This document shows positions 12,640-23,176 of a stretch of DNA of 64,000 nt, piece after piece. Both the position numbers and the translations under genes were made by a program. Each line of letters begins with the position of its first letter. Within the stretch, counting starts at the first letter, position 1. Under the pieces are notes generated by a model. That model saw only the letters and a list, made by a program, of their open reading frames with translations, was not told the origin of the DNA and searched no databases. The DNA lies in NCBI GenBank assembly GCA_947396885.1, contig OX377206.1:11276778-11340777 (forward strand). The letters run 5' to 3'. Source of the stretch: Heligmosomoides polygyrus polygyrus (lineage: Eukaryota; Nematoda; Chromadorea; Rhabditida; Heligmosomidae).

Positions 12640-13260
12640 CTGGTTGGACGACGTCTTCAGCACGTCTTCTGAGTCCTGACGCACGTTGGACGACGTTGTC
12701 GGCGTCTCTTCTGAATCGCTACGCATGTTGGAGGACGTCTAGTACGACACGTCTTCTGAATCCCTACGAACGTTGGACAACTCACTTCTTCTGAATCCTT
12801 GCGTACGTTGGACGGCGTCTTCAGCACCTCTTGAGCTCTGACGCACGTTGGACGACGTTGTCGGCGTCTCTTCTGAATCGCTACGCATGTTGGAGGACGT
12901 CTAGTTCGACACGTCTTCTGAATCCCTACGAACGTTGGACAACTCACTTCTTCTGAATCCTTGCGTACGTTGGACGGCGTCTTCAGCACCTCTTGAGCTC
13001 TGACACACGTTGGACGACGTCGTCGTCGTCTCTTCTGAATCCCTACTCAAATTGGATGACGCCTAGTAGGGCACGTCTTCTGAATCCCTACGCACGTTGG
13101 ACGACGTCTTCAGCACGTCTGCTGAACCATGACACACTTTGGATTACGTCGTCGGCGCATCTTCTGAATCCCTACACACGTTGGATGACGTCTAGGGCAC
13201 GTCTACTGAATCCCAACGCTCTGTACCTGATCCCCATTCATATCCTGAATATATCGTAAA
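12640..13260. repeat. minisatellite of 35-45-bp monomers with a 162-bp higher-order unit
   Basis: Each monomer is a variant of CTTCTGAATCCCTACGCACG followed by TTGGACGACGTC. Four distinct monomers make a 162-bp unit present twice in tandem: the same GCACGTTGGACGACGTTGTC stretch occurs at 12681 and 12843. Further monomers beyond about 13000 are more diverged. Related CTTCTGAATCC motifs occur at 12500, 13440 and 16000 and in the 55-57 kb cluster. The open frames across it are repeat artefacts. Confidence 0.8.
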
Positions 13261-14015
13261 GATCCGCCGCCAATGATATAGTTCGCCAGCAATCGCCCAC
13301 GGTTAAGCTCAAACGCCCTGCTGGAATGCGCTGCACTGTCGTAGGCATCTCTTGGCTTCAGTCCCCCACTCCCCGTGATCGATGACGTGATCGATTAAGC
13401 GAATTATATATAGTAAGATAGCGGATGACGTCGGTGGAACGTCTTCTGAATCCGGACATTCGGCGCACGATCCGCATACACACTTACTTCACTGCGTAGG
13501 GAAAACACAATGTTCGCTTCCCTGTCTCAGGAGAGGGTTTTGTCAGATGAGGGGAGCAGGGGTGTGCGTAATTACGATTTACGATTTACGATTTTACGAT
13601 TTACGGTGATTTCTGGCAAAATTTTTACGATTTACGATTAACGACATTTTGGATCGTAAATCGTAAATTTTCGTAAATGTGATCTTCGGTCCACGGATGA
13701 CAAATATCCACATAACGTGATACAATTTGGGTTATGACGATGTACCCACTTTTAAACGCTTTCCTCATAGCTCATTGCTATTTCCTAGTTACTTTTTTAT
13801 GTTCTGCTGTGTCGCTGTGACAGAATAACGCAGCTTTGTGGATAGGCCGCTCGAGTTAATTCCTGGCAACGGAACTGGGCTAGCCTTTTCCCTGATCACA
13901 CTCTATCACAATCTCACATTCGAATGGCCTGAGGGCACTTCGTTTCAGTTCACAGAAAGACATGAAAATTCTCCTTGCACTGGAATGAAGATGATCACCT
14001 GCTGAACCATATTCG

Positions 14016-14215
14016 GGATATGTCGCGGAGGTGAACACCGTTGCTAGATGGGAGCGCGCCAGCCAATAATAATCAAACAGAGCACAGAGCGATCATATGC
14101 CAGCCCATCAGTGTACCAACCGTACATGCTCTCTCTGAATGGCATGCCCATTCAGTGCGGTCTGATTCGTTTAGGCGTTTCACCTACCAGTGCTGCTCAC
14201 CTAAGCGACATATAC
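14016..14215 (+). mobile_element. MITE copy (TATGTCGCG family)
   Basis: About 200 bp, with terminal inverted repeats GGATATGTCGCGGAGGTGAA and the complement ending CACCTAAGCGACATATACC. Same family as copies at 22976, 30278 and 63393; the sub-end motif GCGCGCCAGCCAATAATAA sets this orientation. No protein-coding capacity. Confidence 0.75.
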
Positions 14216-14794
14216 CACATATCTAGGCTGCAACCACCTTGTCAACTTGTAACTTTTTCACCACTTGTTCACCATATATGGGACTCTTTCCAATGCACTC
14301 GAGTAGAACTCATGCAAAGCCATCAAGGAATATTGGGCTTGATTGGAGGCTGTGGAATAATCGGTAAACTGTTGGAAAGAGTGAAACAATCATGTTTCAA
14401 TCTGATTATCATGCACGTCATGGCGCATTTACGTATGAGGTGCGCCTTAAGCAAAACAGCAAAACCTCTGACATTCCCATGATAAAGTGAAAAAGTTTGA
14501 CACTTTTTCCAGAGGTTTGATTGGGGCTGTTGCGTTCGCCCTATGCGATCCATTCAGGATGCTAAAGACTTGGCAAGAGATACGATAGCGTTTGTTACAA
14601 AGGTAGTGGAGAGCAGGACTGGTGAATGAAAGCAGTTATCAATAAGTAATGCAATATTTTGAAGTTTGCGAAATTTAACAAATGCAAGCAAGCCTGCGAG
14701 CGAAATGCCGGAAGTAATTGCCTGGTATCGCCGAACGACGATCTTTGATTCCAGAAGTTGGTTGCCTTCAAAATTGATAAGGTTGCCTTCAAAA

Positions 14795-15075
14795 TTGATA
14801 AAGGACAAAGCATGACGTTAACAAGTCCCTGTTTGAGATGCGTCATTCATTCTTTCTACCTCTATGGGATATCGTAGAGGTCATTTGGGTGTGGGTTTGC
14901 CCCTTATAATGAACTGCTGTTGCTGCCGATGTAGAGGTCAGTGTTTTATCCTTCCCAGACAAATCAGGTACCAATTCACCACCCAGCAGGTATGGAAGAC
15001 TTGACTGTCCGTGGTAGGATCCTGATCAAGAACTGTTCTGGAGCACGCGATAGTCATCCTCCTCCGACTTCTCTA
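14795..15075 (-). mobile_element. SINE copy, antisense, inside the hAT-like element
   Basis: Tail GATAAAGGACAAAG at about 14796, then the family body in reverse (TCTACCTCTATGGGATATCG; CCAGACAAATCAGGTACCAA), ending near 15075. More diverged than the copies at 3522 and 55797. Confidence 0.6.
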
Positions 15076-16104
15076 TCATGGGTTTCCCCTATGTGTTTAA
15101 AATCCACCTTGTACGAATCAGTTAAATCATTTTCAATTCAAGCTGTACCTTGCTTCTCTACTTTACTTCTAAAGAATGTCACACAAATATCTTCTTTTAT
15201 AATTTTAAGTCAAAAATTCAACTATGATGAGTGTCCAAAAATGTGATAATACTTTTTCAATCGTCACACAATTCCTTCCTGTCTGCTGCAAAAATGCTGT
15301 TGTACAATTCAAAATGTGAGAAGGCTTAGAAGTTTAGGTGTGTCATACCATAGAAATGTGCCATGCGCTCACTCAGTAGGGGATGCTTGGATCATTTGTG
15401 CAAGTACTGTTTTCGTCGAGTTCGCCAGCGATCTTTTTTTTTGGTTTTGGATGGAATGGTTTTTGTTGGTTTATTCGGAGATGTTGCGGTTGTTCCTACA
15501 AAGTTATAGTATTATATGCAAGCCAGTGGCTAGTAGAATGATAAACATTTTTGATCGTCCAAGCAGTGTAAGCTTTTTATTTGGGCACCCTGTATAGGCA
15601 CCTTTTAAGATAGCATTTTTGAACAAGCAGTTTATTTTAGTTTTCCAAAAACTTGTCCAGCTCGATTTGAAAGATACTAGTTGATATTAATGGCTTCCGT
15701 CTTAATTAGGAACGTGTCCAGCTCGAGCTGAAAACGTCTCAATAAAACAGAGTTAGCTTCGGTTAGCTTTAACATAATAGAAAAACGCAAGGAAATTAGA
15801 TGCAATATAAGTCAGGCACCTCTTACGATTAACGGTTTACGATTTACGATTTACGACGATTTTTTCGTAATTACGATTTACGATTTACGAAATTGTGGAT
15901 TTCATTTACGCACACCCCTGGAGGGGAGGAAGGCGAACACTGTGTTTTCCTCACGCAGTGGAGTGAGTGTGGATGCGGATCAGGCGCCGAGTGTCCGGAT
16001 TCAGAAGACGTATCGCAGATCTTCAAAAAGGTTAGAATAATTTTTGTCAAAGAAAAATTTCAGGACTCAGCAAAAGTGGAACATATTTTCTACTATGTAA
16101 AGGG

Positions 16105-16262
16105 TAAAGACTTTTGTGGTGGTATTCATTTCCATTATTCAGACATGCGCCTGAGGCCCTTCCCAAACCGGATTCAAATCGCCTGCACAACTTCCAGCAA
16201 AAGTAGAAGACGAGGCATATCCCAGAAGGGATTGAGTAACGCCGTCCTTCATGTTTTATCAT
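16105..16262 (+). mobile_element. SINE 3' half
   Basis: Matches the family from about its middle (GGATTCAAATCGCCTGCACA) through GGGATTGAGTAACGCCGTCC to a TTTATCATTTTT tail. The tRNA-like head is missing. Confidence 0.6.
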
Positions 16263-16628
16263 TTTTATATTTAAATTTAATAATATTTTGTTTTGCCAGC
16301 TTTAGGGCCGAACTTCATCGTGTTTCTGTATTCTGCATCAATGTTTTGTTTTTAAGGAGTTTTTATGGCAGTAATTTCTGTTTTCGACTTTTTTCGTTCA
16401 ACTGCAATTCCGAAACCAGGTAAAGCTTGAGTAATTGGTTTTCCGCTAGCGTCCTGTGTTGCGAGCTTTTCCGACAAGTACAGCAACATCTTAGCGAGAT
16501 ATATCATGACAAAAAAAGCGAACATCCGCTAGAAATTTCTTCAATATAAGGAAAATTGTTTGATCCCCTAAACCCCCCAATAGTCTCCTATCAGCTGTTA
16601 GGTTTTTGGACGACGTCACGCCAGCAGT

Positions 16629-16972
16629 TAGGCCGGGGCATACCTCCATCGCCGCGATGCCATCGCGGCGCTCAGTTCATGGCCATTCCGCCGCACGCAG
16701 CCTAATAGTCAAAGAAAACTTCGCCGCGGCCGCCGCAACAGTGGCGGTCGGCGTGCGCGATGCCTTCCAGCGCCCATCGCGGGCATGGCATACTTTTTCG
16801 CGCCGTTTTTCGGTATTTAGCGCTGGTCCTGGACGGATCGCCGTCGCGCTCCCTTGCAGAGCGATGGGCGATGCGACGAGCACAGAAAAATGCAAATTCT
16901 TTCGCGTCGCTCTGCAAAACTCATCGCCGCGATTCAATCGCGGCGACGTGAAGTATGCACGAGGCCTTAACG
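16629..16972. mobile_element. GC-rich foldback element, copy A
   Basis: Ends are inverted: TTAGGCCGGGGCATACCTCC on the left, and the reverse complement of the right end begins TTAAGGCCTCGTGCATACTT. The interior is GC-rich with CGCCGCGA hairpins. Positions 16735-16972 are an inverted copy of 19781-20045. Long open frames on both strands follow from base composition. Confidence 0.7.
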
Positions 16973-18054
16973 AATCCGCAAACTGCGGCGCGGGCAGGGC
17001 GGGAAGGGGAAAGTGGGCGGCGGGTGGAATCGTGTAGGGAACGCACGCCCTCCGTGGGGTGCGGGAACTTTTACTCACTTTCGGCCGCGCGCGACGCCGC
17101 TCTCCGCGGCAAGCCCGCGATGGCGCGACGAAAACGCGTACGCTACGTTTGAGCCTTGTGTATATAACAAAATTATTACACTCATTCAGGCATGTCAACT
17201 AAACAATTCCAAACAAAATTATACCAAAATTTCTTTAAGCAAGCAATTATCCTGCTCTCCTTAGAGGTCCTCTAGTTTGCCCGAAAGACGGTCACTTTGA
17301 TTTGGAAGACGTTCACTTTGATTTGAAAAGCATCATGCTTGTTTAGAATAAATCCCAATTAGACGTGAGAAGTGTCAAATTTGACGTGAAAATATATAAA
17401 TAAGGTTTCTACTAATAGTCTTAGGCTATCAGATGTACTATTATCACTAAACTCCTACTAATAGTGAAGACCTTATCAACAGTAGTCCCAACAATAGTCA
17501 GCTGTTAGTGTTAGTTAGTTTGCTGTTACTCAACAGCGAAAGTTCGCAGCAGCCAGTTCTCGTTCGAAAGTTCATGCAGCAGCAAGCCCACTGATAGAAC
17601 TAGTATGAGTAAATCTCGTGCGCACTGCCAGTGAATGGCTGGTGACGTCGCGCACGCGGCGGCCGGCGCGGCCAAAAGTGGGTAAAAGTTCCGTCTCCGC
17701 CCTCCGTGGTCTTATTAGGCCTATGGCCCGCGTCGCTCCGGCGAGGGGCTCGGGGCAACTGTCGATGATGCGCCTTCGCTGCAGTGGCAGACGGCGCAGT
17801 GTGTGGCGCGATTGTCAGTTGCCGCGCCGTCGCTCCCGCGAAGCGTCGCAGAGGGGTGTTATACCTCCGAGTAGCGGGAGCGGAACATACGCCGCCCACG
17901 GCCGTCGCACGTCGCCGTGTAGTGCACAGCGACGAGCGACGATCGCGGAGGGGAAGCGCCGGTGGTGCACTATTTTTGCACTTGTTTCGACTGCTCGTCG
18001 CGAGGCATCGCTGTCGCTGTGCAAGGTCGCGTCGCTGCGGTTGACGGGAGCATA
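16973..18054. other. GC-rich repeat-like stretches, no gene supported
   Basis: 16990-17150 shares a GC-rich module with 24035-24110, inverted there (GGAATCGTGTAGGGAACG). 17640-17720 and 17040-17100 share a variant of CACTTTCGGCCGCGCGCGAC in opposite orientation. 17161-17600 is AT-rich with nothing recognised. The open frame at 17600-18166 on the minus strand is Arg/Ala-rich, matched by comparably long frames on the other strand, and looks like composition. Confidence 0.5.
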
Positions 18055-18216
18055 TCATAGGCCTTAGCCCTACCTTATACTTGCGCCGCTGGGCGGCGCG
18101 GCACGATGGTCGAGACAGATAGATATCGACCGGGCGGCGCGAAAAATCGATATTTATGGCGGCCATGGTGCCGCGCCGCGTGGCGGTGCAAGTATAAGCT
18201 AGAGCTTATGCACTTA
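18055..18216. mobile_element. GC-rich foldback element, copy B
   Basis: The left arm (TTATACTTGCGCCGC... to ...GCGGCGCGGCACGATGG) pairs with the right arm (CCATGGTGCCGCGCCGCG... to ...TGCAAGTATAAGC). The ends carry the AGGCCTTA / ATACTT signature shared with copies A, C and D. Confidence 0.7.
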
Positions 18217-18790
18217 TGTTATTAAGTAGAGCAGGAAAGGCAGACATTCCATGTGGTTATCACTATTTCCTATTTAAAAAAACTTCAAACAAATACCGGA
18301 TACGGATTCGCGATGTGGGAGATTTAGAATGTGGCGGTGCGAAACATTTGAAAGGAGTGAGTACGGAGGCTGGCGGCTTCAAGAAACCTCCAGATATTTG
18401 CGATCGCTCTTTCTTTATCCACAATAGTTGTAGCTCCATGATCGACTGTCGCTAAATCTTGGCAGAAGGCTGATATCGGTAACGGATTGGTTGACCCTAA
18501 GGTGGAAGTTTCATTCACCCAAACTGCCTCCATCCGAAGGGTAGTCATGAGCCTCTCGGCAGCTTTTCTAAGGTTAGTTTGGCTGTCTCACTTCACCTTC
18601 GCCTCGTTTTCCTAGAAATTCCTGAAACTCCCGTGATTCGAAATAGTTCTTGGACGAGTCACCTTTCAAACCTCGTTTGACTTTTCCAGACTATGAAGAA
18701 GGCGAATAGGCCGAAACGTCAGCTGAATAAGGTGTGGATAAAATCTTGGTTACATGCGGTTACTGGATGTTTTGTTGCGATCAAAACTCT
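18217..18790. other. no firm feature
   Basis: A minus-strand open stretch at about 18330-18560 reads like a possible exon (third positions look partly protein-like) but I found no matching splice sites or domain, so it is left unassigned. Confidence 0.3.
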
Positions 18791-18861
18791 TGCGCCAGGC
18801 GGGACTCGAACCCGCATCTTCTGCTTTCCGGGCAGCGATGTTCGCCTTACACCACCGGCGC
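18791..18861 (-). tRNA. tRNA-like gene, 71 nt, atypical anticodon loop
   Basis: Folds as a complete class I cloverleaf: 7-bp acceptor stem GCGCCGG/CTGGCGC with discriminator A, 4-bp D stem GTGT/ACAT with GG in the loop, 5-bp T stem GCGGG/CCCGC with a TTCGAGT loop. A T4 run lies five bases downstream, as for Pol III termination. The body resembles glycine tRNAs. The anticodon loop is CCGGAAA, so anticodon GGA (serine) with C instead of the near-universal U at position 33, and the anticodon stem has a G-A mismatch at its top. There is no long variable arm, so a serine tRNA is unlikely. A tRNA-derived pseudogene or mutated glycine tRNA fits best. Confidence 0.6.
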
Positions 18862-19307
18862 TGTTTGACCACACGTAACATCCGCGATATCCTCCAGGTG
18901 ACCTTATATGAGGTCTCAAACCTAGAATTGCTGTGGGAATTAGGTGCACTTCAAAAGGAAGTGTGAATGAGGATGGGAGGGTGAATGCGCCAAAATAGAA
19001 AATGGCAAGCTTGGTCGGTCTGGTGCTGTGAGCATAAGGTCTGAGGCGTAATTCTATCTAAGAACCACTTCGACTGCGGAATTCGTTCACGTTCAATTCG
19101 TTTCGAATTTCGACCAATTAGGCGACTTTGTATGGAAAAAAGTTGAAGCTGCTTAGGCAGAAATTAGGACCACTGTTCTAGCGGAGTTTAGGCTGAGACT
19201 AACACTTGAAATCGATTTTACCCTGCTTAACGTGTCCGTTTCTATCGTTTCCTCCCAAATTCACCACGAGCAGTGCGGCATGATTGTAGGGGCCTAAAGG
19301 GCACTAA
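18862..19307. other. no recognisable feature
   Basis: Nothing gene-like or repetitive is identified in this interval. Confidence 0.35.
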
Positions 19308-19740
19308 ATATCGTACTTTCACGACTCCAGAAATCGAGGGAAGGTCCGAAATTTTTCGTCCAAACTTTGCCCAGGGAATTATCTGGGGTGCTGATCACGA
19401 ATAGGACATCTCAAAACATCTTCGTTACTGCTGGCCTGCGTATGGCAGCATAATCGCGAAGTACACCAGCACCCCACTGTAAATCATCGGCTGAAGTTTG
19501 TCGATTCGATAACAAGACCTGAAAACGGATGTCAGATTCGTCATCAACACTACAAATAACCCCCATAGAATAAGTTTGGGCGAAATCGGTAATCTTGACC
19601 TTAGTCACACGAACCTAATCCTTCCGCAACCTACCGTTATTGGGAAACGAATGTAAGATTCGTGATCAGCAACCCAAATAACCCCTGGGCGAAGATTTTA
19701 CGAACTCTCCTAGACATCTGGAGTCGTGAAGGTACAATAG
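19308..19740. mobile_element. foldback element with about 100-bp arms
   Basis: The left end CGTACTTTCACGACTCCAG pairs with the right end CTGGAGTCGTGAAGGTACAA. Deeper in the arms GGGGTGCTGATCACGAATAG near 19390 pairs with GATTCGTGATCAGCAACCC near 19650. The centre has no coding signal. Confidence 0.6.
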
Positions 19741-19780
19741 CGTAGTTTATAGAACCGCATCCGAGCAATCGAATGCAGGG

Positions 19781-20071
19781 TTAGGCCTATGTTATACTTC
19801 GGCGACGTCTCGTGCATACTTACCGTCTCCGCGATGGAATCGCGGCGATGACTTTTGCAGAGCGACGCGAAAACAGGTGAAGTTCCCCGTGCTCGTCGCA
19901 TCGCTCAGCGCTCTACAAGGGAGCGTGACGGCGATCCTCCCAGGACCAACGCTAAACACCGCGCGCGGCGCGAAAAAGTATACCATGCCCGCGATGGGCG
20001 CGGGAAGACAACGCGCATGCCGACCGCCACTATTGCGGCTGCCGCGGCGAAGGAAGTATGCCCAGGCCTTA
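19781..20071. mobile_element. GC-rich foldback element, copy C
   Basis: Begins TTAGGCCTATGTTATACTTC and ends GGAAGTATGCCCAGGCCTTA. Most of it is the reverse complement of 16735-16972 (copy A), including CGCGATGGGCGCGGGAAGAC and CGTGCTCGTCGCATCGCTC. Confidence 0.7.
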
Positions 20072-20216
20072 GGAACCGTTTATACTCCGACGTCGAGCGA
20101 CGCGACGCCACGTATTGTGGCCACATTGATCGAGCGACGCGATCGATCAATTTGGCCACTACATATACATGACGTCGCGTCGCTTGGCGTTGGAAGTATA
20201 AACGGGGCCTTACGGC
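20066..20216. mobile_element. GC-rich foldback element, copy D
   Basis: Abuts copy C, sharing its terminal CCTTA. The left arm CCGTTTATACTCCGACGTCG pairs with the right arm that ends TGGAAGTATAAACGGGGCCTTA-like. The interior has GAGCGACGCGA palindromes. Confidence 0.7.
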
Positions 20217-20369
20217 GGCACAAATTCTAATTGCTTTCTGTAAGGTGCACGGTGTACTCCCGCGTCCCGCCGACAGCACTGCGCGGGTAGCTACACAGTT
20301 GGTAGCTGCCCGCACAACACTACCGCCGGGGCGACGCCGGAATACATCATAAGCCTAAATCAGTTTTTG

Positions 20370-21475
20370 ACGTGCGTTGTACAGCTTCCAGTGCATGTCA
20401 TCTAAATCTCTTTCATGGCTCATGCTCAGAGTAACCAAATTCTTCATCTCTCTAGTGTTTGTGGATCTGCGAAGAACAGAACCAGGGTGGGTGCCAGCCA
20501 AGCTGTTTGTGTGGAAACTGCTTTCGTCGCTCAAGGGGGGTCTGTAGCAGGCTGCTGGGGTCTTCGAGCGCTGAACCAGGCCAGAAAACGCCGACCAATT
20601 ATGTAGACGTCAAAACCCCTCAAATGTCAACTACTCAGTTGAAATGCAAAAATAACTCAACGCGGACCGGGAGGACCGAACCCCCGATCTCCATCGCATG
20701 GAGCAACGCCACTTTCCACTGCTCCACGACCCGCTTGCCGGGACTGCCATCGCGGGCGTACAAGACATCACAACGCGTGAGTGAGTGGACTGTCCTGGGG
20801 TTAGCGCGCTCTAATCGAACGCAGAGTTTGAGTTGCGTCGCGTTCACACGCGCATAGATCGGTGCTCGGAATTTAGACGACATCAATTCATTGCAAGTAT
20901 GCACCCAGATAGCTTCCGCGATGTTCCGTAAAAGCAGATTGCGCTGCGCATCCGTAACATGACCTATATTGGCCTACCTATATCCTGCCATTAATGGTTC
21001 CGAATTCGTGGGCGAACTCCTTAATTGCTTTTTGGATAGTTTCTTCGGTGAGTCCTTGACAGCCTCGTCGTTACTTCTCCGGACACTTTCTGGTCATTAA
21101 TTGATTAGAAATTCGTGTCCTTTGCCACATTGCAATTTTGCGCTCATGTTTACTCGCATTCCCAAGAAGTTTTACTCGCTTCCAGACGCGATGCCATCAA
21201 CCCAAGCAACTGTGGCGCCGAGCGTTTCGGCGACTTCTGGTGCATTTCCTCTAAATCTGTTCCACTACTCACGCCCAGTGTAAACAAATTCTTCACCTAT
21301 CCGGAGTTGATGTGTCTGGGAAGAATAGGATCCTGACTCGTTCTTTTGCTTGTGAACGCATTCCATTGTTTAGGGCAAATATGCACCCAGATTACATCCG
21401 TGATCATCCTTAGAATTAGAATGCGTGACGTATCCGAAGCATTACCTGATTAGCGCTTATATCCTGTATCCACTC
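20370..21475. repeat. two diverged copies of an unidentified repeat
   Basis: The series ...TCATCTAAATCTCTTTCATG... then ATGCACCCAGATAGCTTCCG near 20898 recurs as ...CCTCTAAATCTGTTCCACTA... then ATGCACCCAGATTACATCCG near 21381. The first copy carries about 300 extra bases that include the tRNA-like sequence at 20661. Family unknown. Confidence 0.5.
20661..20734 (-). other. tRNA-like sequence
   Basis: Seven acceptor pairs (GCGGGTC with GGTCCGC, two G-T), a T arm GGGGG/CTCCC around TTCGGTC, and an anticodon-like arm GCTCC-ATGCGAT-GGAGA can be drawn. The D arm is too long and the variable region too short for a normal tRNA. Probably a tRNA-derived piece of the surrounding repeat. Confidence 0.4.
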
Positions 21476-21869
21476 ATCAATGATTCTGACTCGTCGTTAG
21501 ACGTACGATAGACGATAGATCAACGATACCGCCGGTATTATCTCACGGCGGATTCACCATATCGGTCTACATAGTAAGTGATGCAGAGAGATGCAGAGAT
21601 ACAGATACGATAACCGATATAAAGATACCGGCGGCTGATGAATCTGGCTCCTGATGTTTACGGCATCTTTCTCACAGATTCTGCAACGTATCACATCCGT
21701 AGTCCTTGGAGAGCATGCCTTGCTGCACTGCTGCGTTATTCGATGCGGTAGGAAAACCTCGGAAAGCCTCCATTGTTACCAGACACAATAGGAAACTTTC
21801 GCCGGCGTTTGTAAGATGATTCCCGAAATTCTTTACAAATTTTACTTTGAATACATGGCTTTGTTATCA

Positions 21870-22030
21870 AGGGGGTCGAGCGTTCTATCCCCTCGTCCCC
21901 CTGGCCCGCCCACCCCCCAACCCCTGGGCTTGCTCGAGAGTCCAGTGGCTGCCTTACGAGATAGTGGAGACGCAGACATTTGCCACGCCTCCGTTTAAAG
22001 GGCAGGGGTTAGAACGCCACTCCGCCATGG
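21870..22030. repeat. short inverted-repeat element
   Basis: GTCGAGCGTTCTATCCCCTC near 21877 pairs imperfectly with the complement of GGGGTTAGAACGCCACTCC near 22005-22025. Possible small MITE. A separate hairpin of CCTTCGGTCTAAAACCGAACCGAAGG type lies at about 22169-22197. Confidence 0.4.
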
Positions 22031-22739
22031 CACATTAATCTGTAACTTTCCTTTCAATTTCAGTTCTTCTCGCCACTTGATCGTCATCTTTCGCCGATTC
22101 GCTTCTTATAGTTAAAGTATCATGCAATTCGCAGTCACCTATCTAGTAAATGCTAAGACACCTTCGTATTCCTTCGGTCTAAAACCGAACCGAAGGTATG
22201 CTGCTGTTTCCCTTCTCTTCCCCAAGTCGAAAGAGCGCAGCCAATAGCCGGTAGCGCACACTTTCGCGCTCCAGCGGCAAGACGCGGCGACCGCGCGCGT
22301 ATAACATCACTAGCGTCCCTTTCGGCAGCAGTCGTACCGCAGTCGTTGCCGCTCCCTCTCACCAGGCACTTGTGTGTGTGTTTTTCTACATTTTTCTTCC
22401 TGCTTGTTTTTCATGTATCTTTTCAGTTACTTTCTGTCTTTATGTCCAGTAGTTTCAGGTCACTTCATATCACTCCCTTTACTGGTTTTCATCACATACT
22501 TATAGTGTCAATGCCCGTTGTTATCTCTGTAACTTTTTTCACTCATTGTTGATGTCGTGGGCAATGTGGACATTTCTATTCAATTTCATGCTCTATCCGC
22601 ACTGCTCTTTTCAGTCATTGGAACTTGGGAATTGACGCTGAAACGCGTTTTCTACGGGTTTCGTCCAAATGATTCTCACCATCCGCACCACGCTGCTCTA
22701 CGAAGCAGAAGATCCTTTAGTGCAGATCTGAAGAATTAA

Positions 22740-22900
22740 TCACTTTCAGTTCTACAATGCTCCTACTGTGTCCGGATGTTCTATTACATCTCTGTGACCA
22801 CTTGGATCTTGAGACCATGAGCACTTTTTTGGTCGCTCTACCTCAGTTCGAACCACTGGTTCTCCGCTCAATTCGCAATAAACGCTATGCGATCAAAGTG
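22740..22900 (+). CDS. F-box-like protein, first exon (gene incomplete)
   Basis: The exon begins after the acceptor CACTTTCAG (AG at 22748-22749). The ATG is at 22757, seven bases on, and the exon ends at the strong donor GTG|GTAAGTGAG (coding 22757-22900, 48 codons, phase 0). The peptide reads like an F-box: LCPDVLLHLCDHLDLETMST, then LVALPQFEPLVLRS. F-boxes recruit SKP1 in SCF ubiquitin ligases; nematodes have large families. A TTTCAG site immediately before the start codon suits spliced-leader trans-splicing, so this is likely exon 1. The next exon is not securely found; a MITE (22976-23176) sits in the following intron. A 49-base candidate is listed at 25547. Confidence 0.6.
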
Positions 22901-22975
22901 GTAAGTGAGCAGTCGAAGATGTAGAAGCTACGTTTGTGATGTTTGCTAAAGTTTTTGGAAGGGAGTCGATTGTTC

Positions 22976-23176
22976 CATGTTGCGAACGAAGGTGGGCAGC
23001 ATAAGTAGGACCGCCCAACTCAACTAAGCCTCACCGAATGGGCGTGGTGTTCAGGGAGAGCGCGTACGTTCGGCAACCTGATTGGTTGGCGTGTGTTTGA
23101 TTGGTGTTTGGCTTAACTATGATTGGTTGGCGGACTCTCGCTTCCTAGTGCTGCCCACGTCCGCGACATGTACCAG
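22976..23176 (-). mobile_element. MITE copy (TATGTCGCG family), diverged
   Basis: Left end CCATGTTGCGAACGAAGGTG, right end GCTGCCCACGTCCGCGACAT. The internal TGATTGGTTGGCG motif repeats and places it in the same family and orientation as the copy at 63393. It lies 75 bases downstream of the F-box-like exon, in the presumed first intron. Confidence 0.6.

Larger units (their letters stand above)
13557..15920. mobile_element. hAT-like non-autonomous DNA transposon with 8-bp target duplication
   Basis: Left end CAGGGGTGTGCGTAA at 13557; right end is the complement, ending CGCACACCCCTG at 15920. The element is flanked on both sides by the same eight bases, GAGGGGAG (13549-13556 and 15921-15928). 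An 8-bp duplication and a CAGGGGTG-type end are hAT hallmarks. Just inside each end is an array of short TTTACGA/ATTTACG units (about 13568-13680 and 15826-15895), oppositely oriented. No transposase frame is visible inside; the interior holds a MITE (14016) and a SINE (14795). It is therefore non-autonomous or gutted, and older than both inserts. Confidence 0.88.
13437..16012. repeat. palindromic host repeat split by a hAT-like element
   Basis: Roughly 13437-13530 is the reverse complement of 15929-16012: both arms run from ACGTCTTCTGAATCCGGACA to a GAAAACACA(A/G)TGTTCGC motif. Without the hAT-like element at 13557-15920 they would form a foldback with a spacer of about 40 bases. So the transposon landed in the loop of an existing hairpin-forming repeat. 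Confidence 0.75.

Noticed and set aside
12528..13259. Frames encoding repeated Trp-Thr-Thr or Arg-Arg-Pro-Thr-Cys motifs
   Set aside because: They are translations of the 35-45-bp minisatellite monomers on both strands.
16606..18166. Long open frames on both strands
   Set aside because: They overlap in several frames in GC-rich foldback DNA, are rich in Arg/Ala/Pro, and follow from lack of AT-rich stop codons.
18693..18966. Open frames with protein-like strings such as GLEPASSAFRAAMFALHH
   Set aside because: They are translations of the tRNA-like gene, a common false positive.
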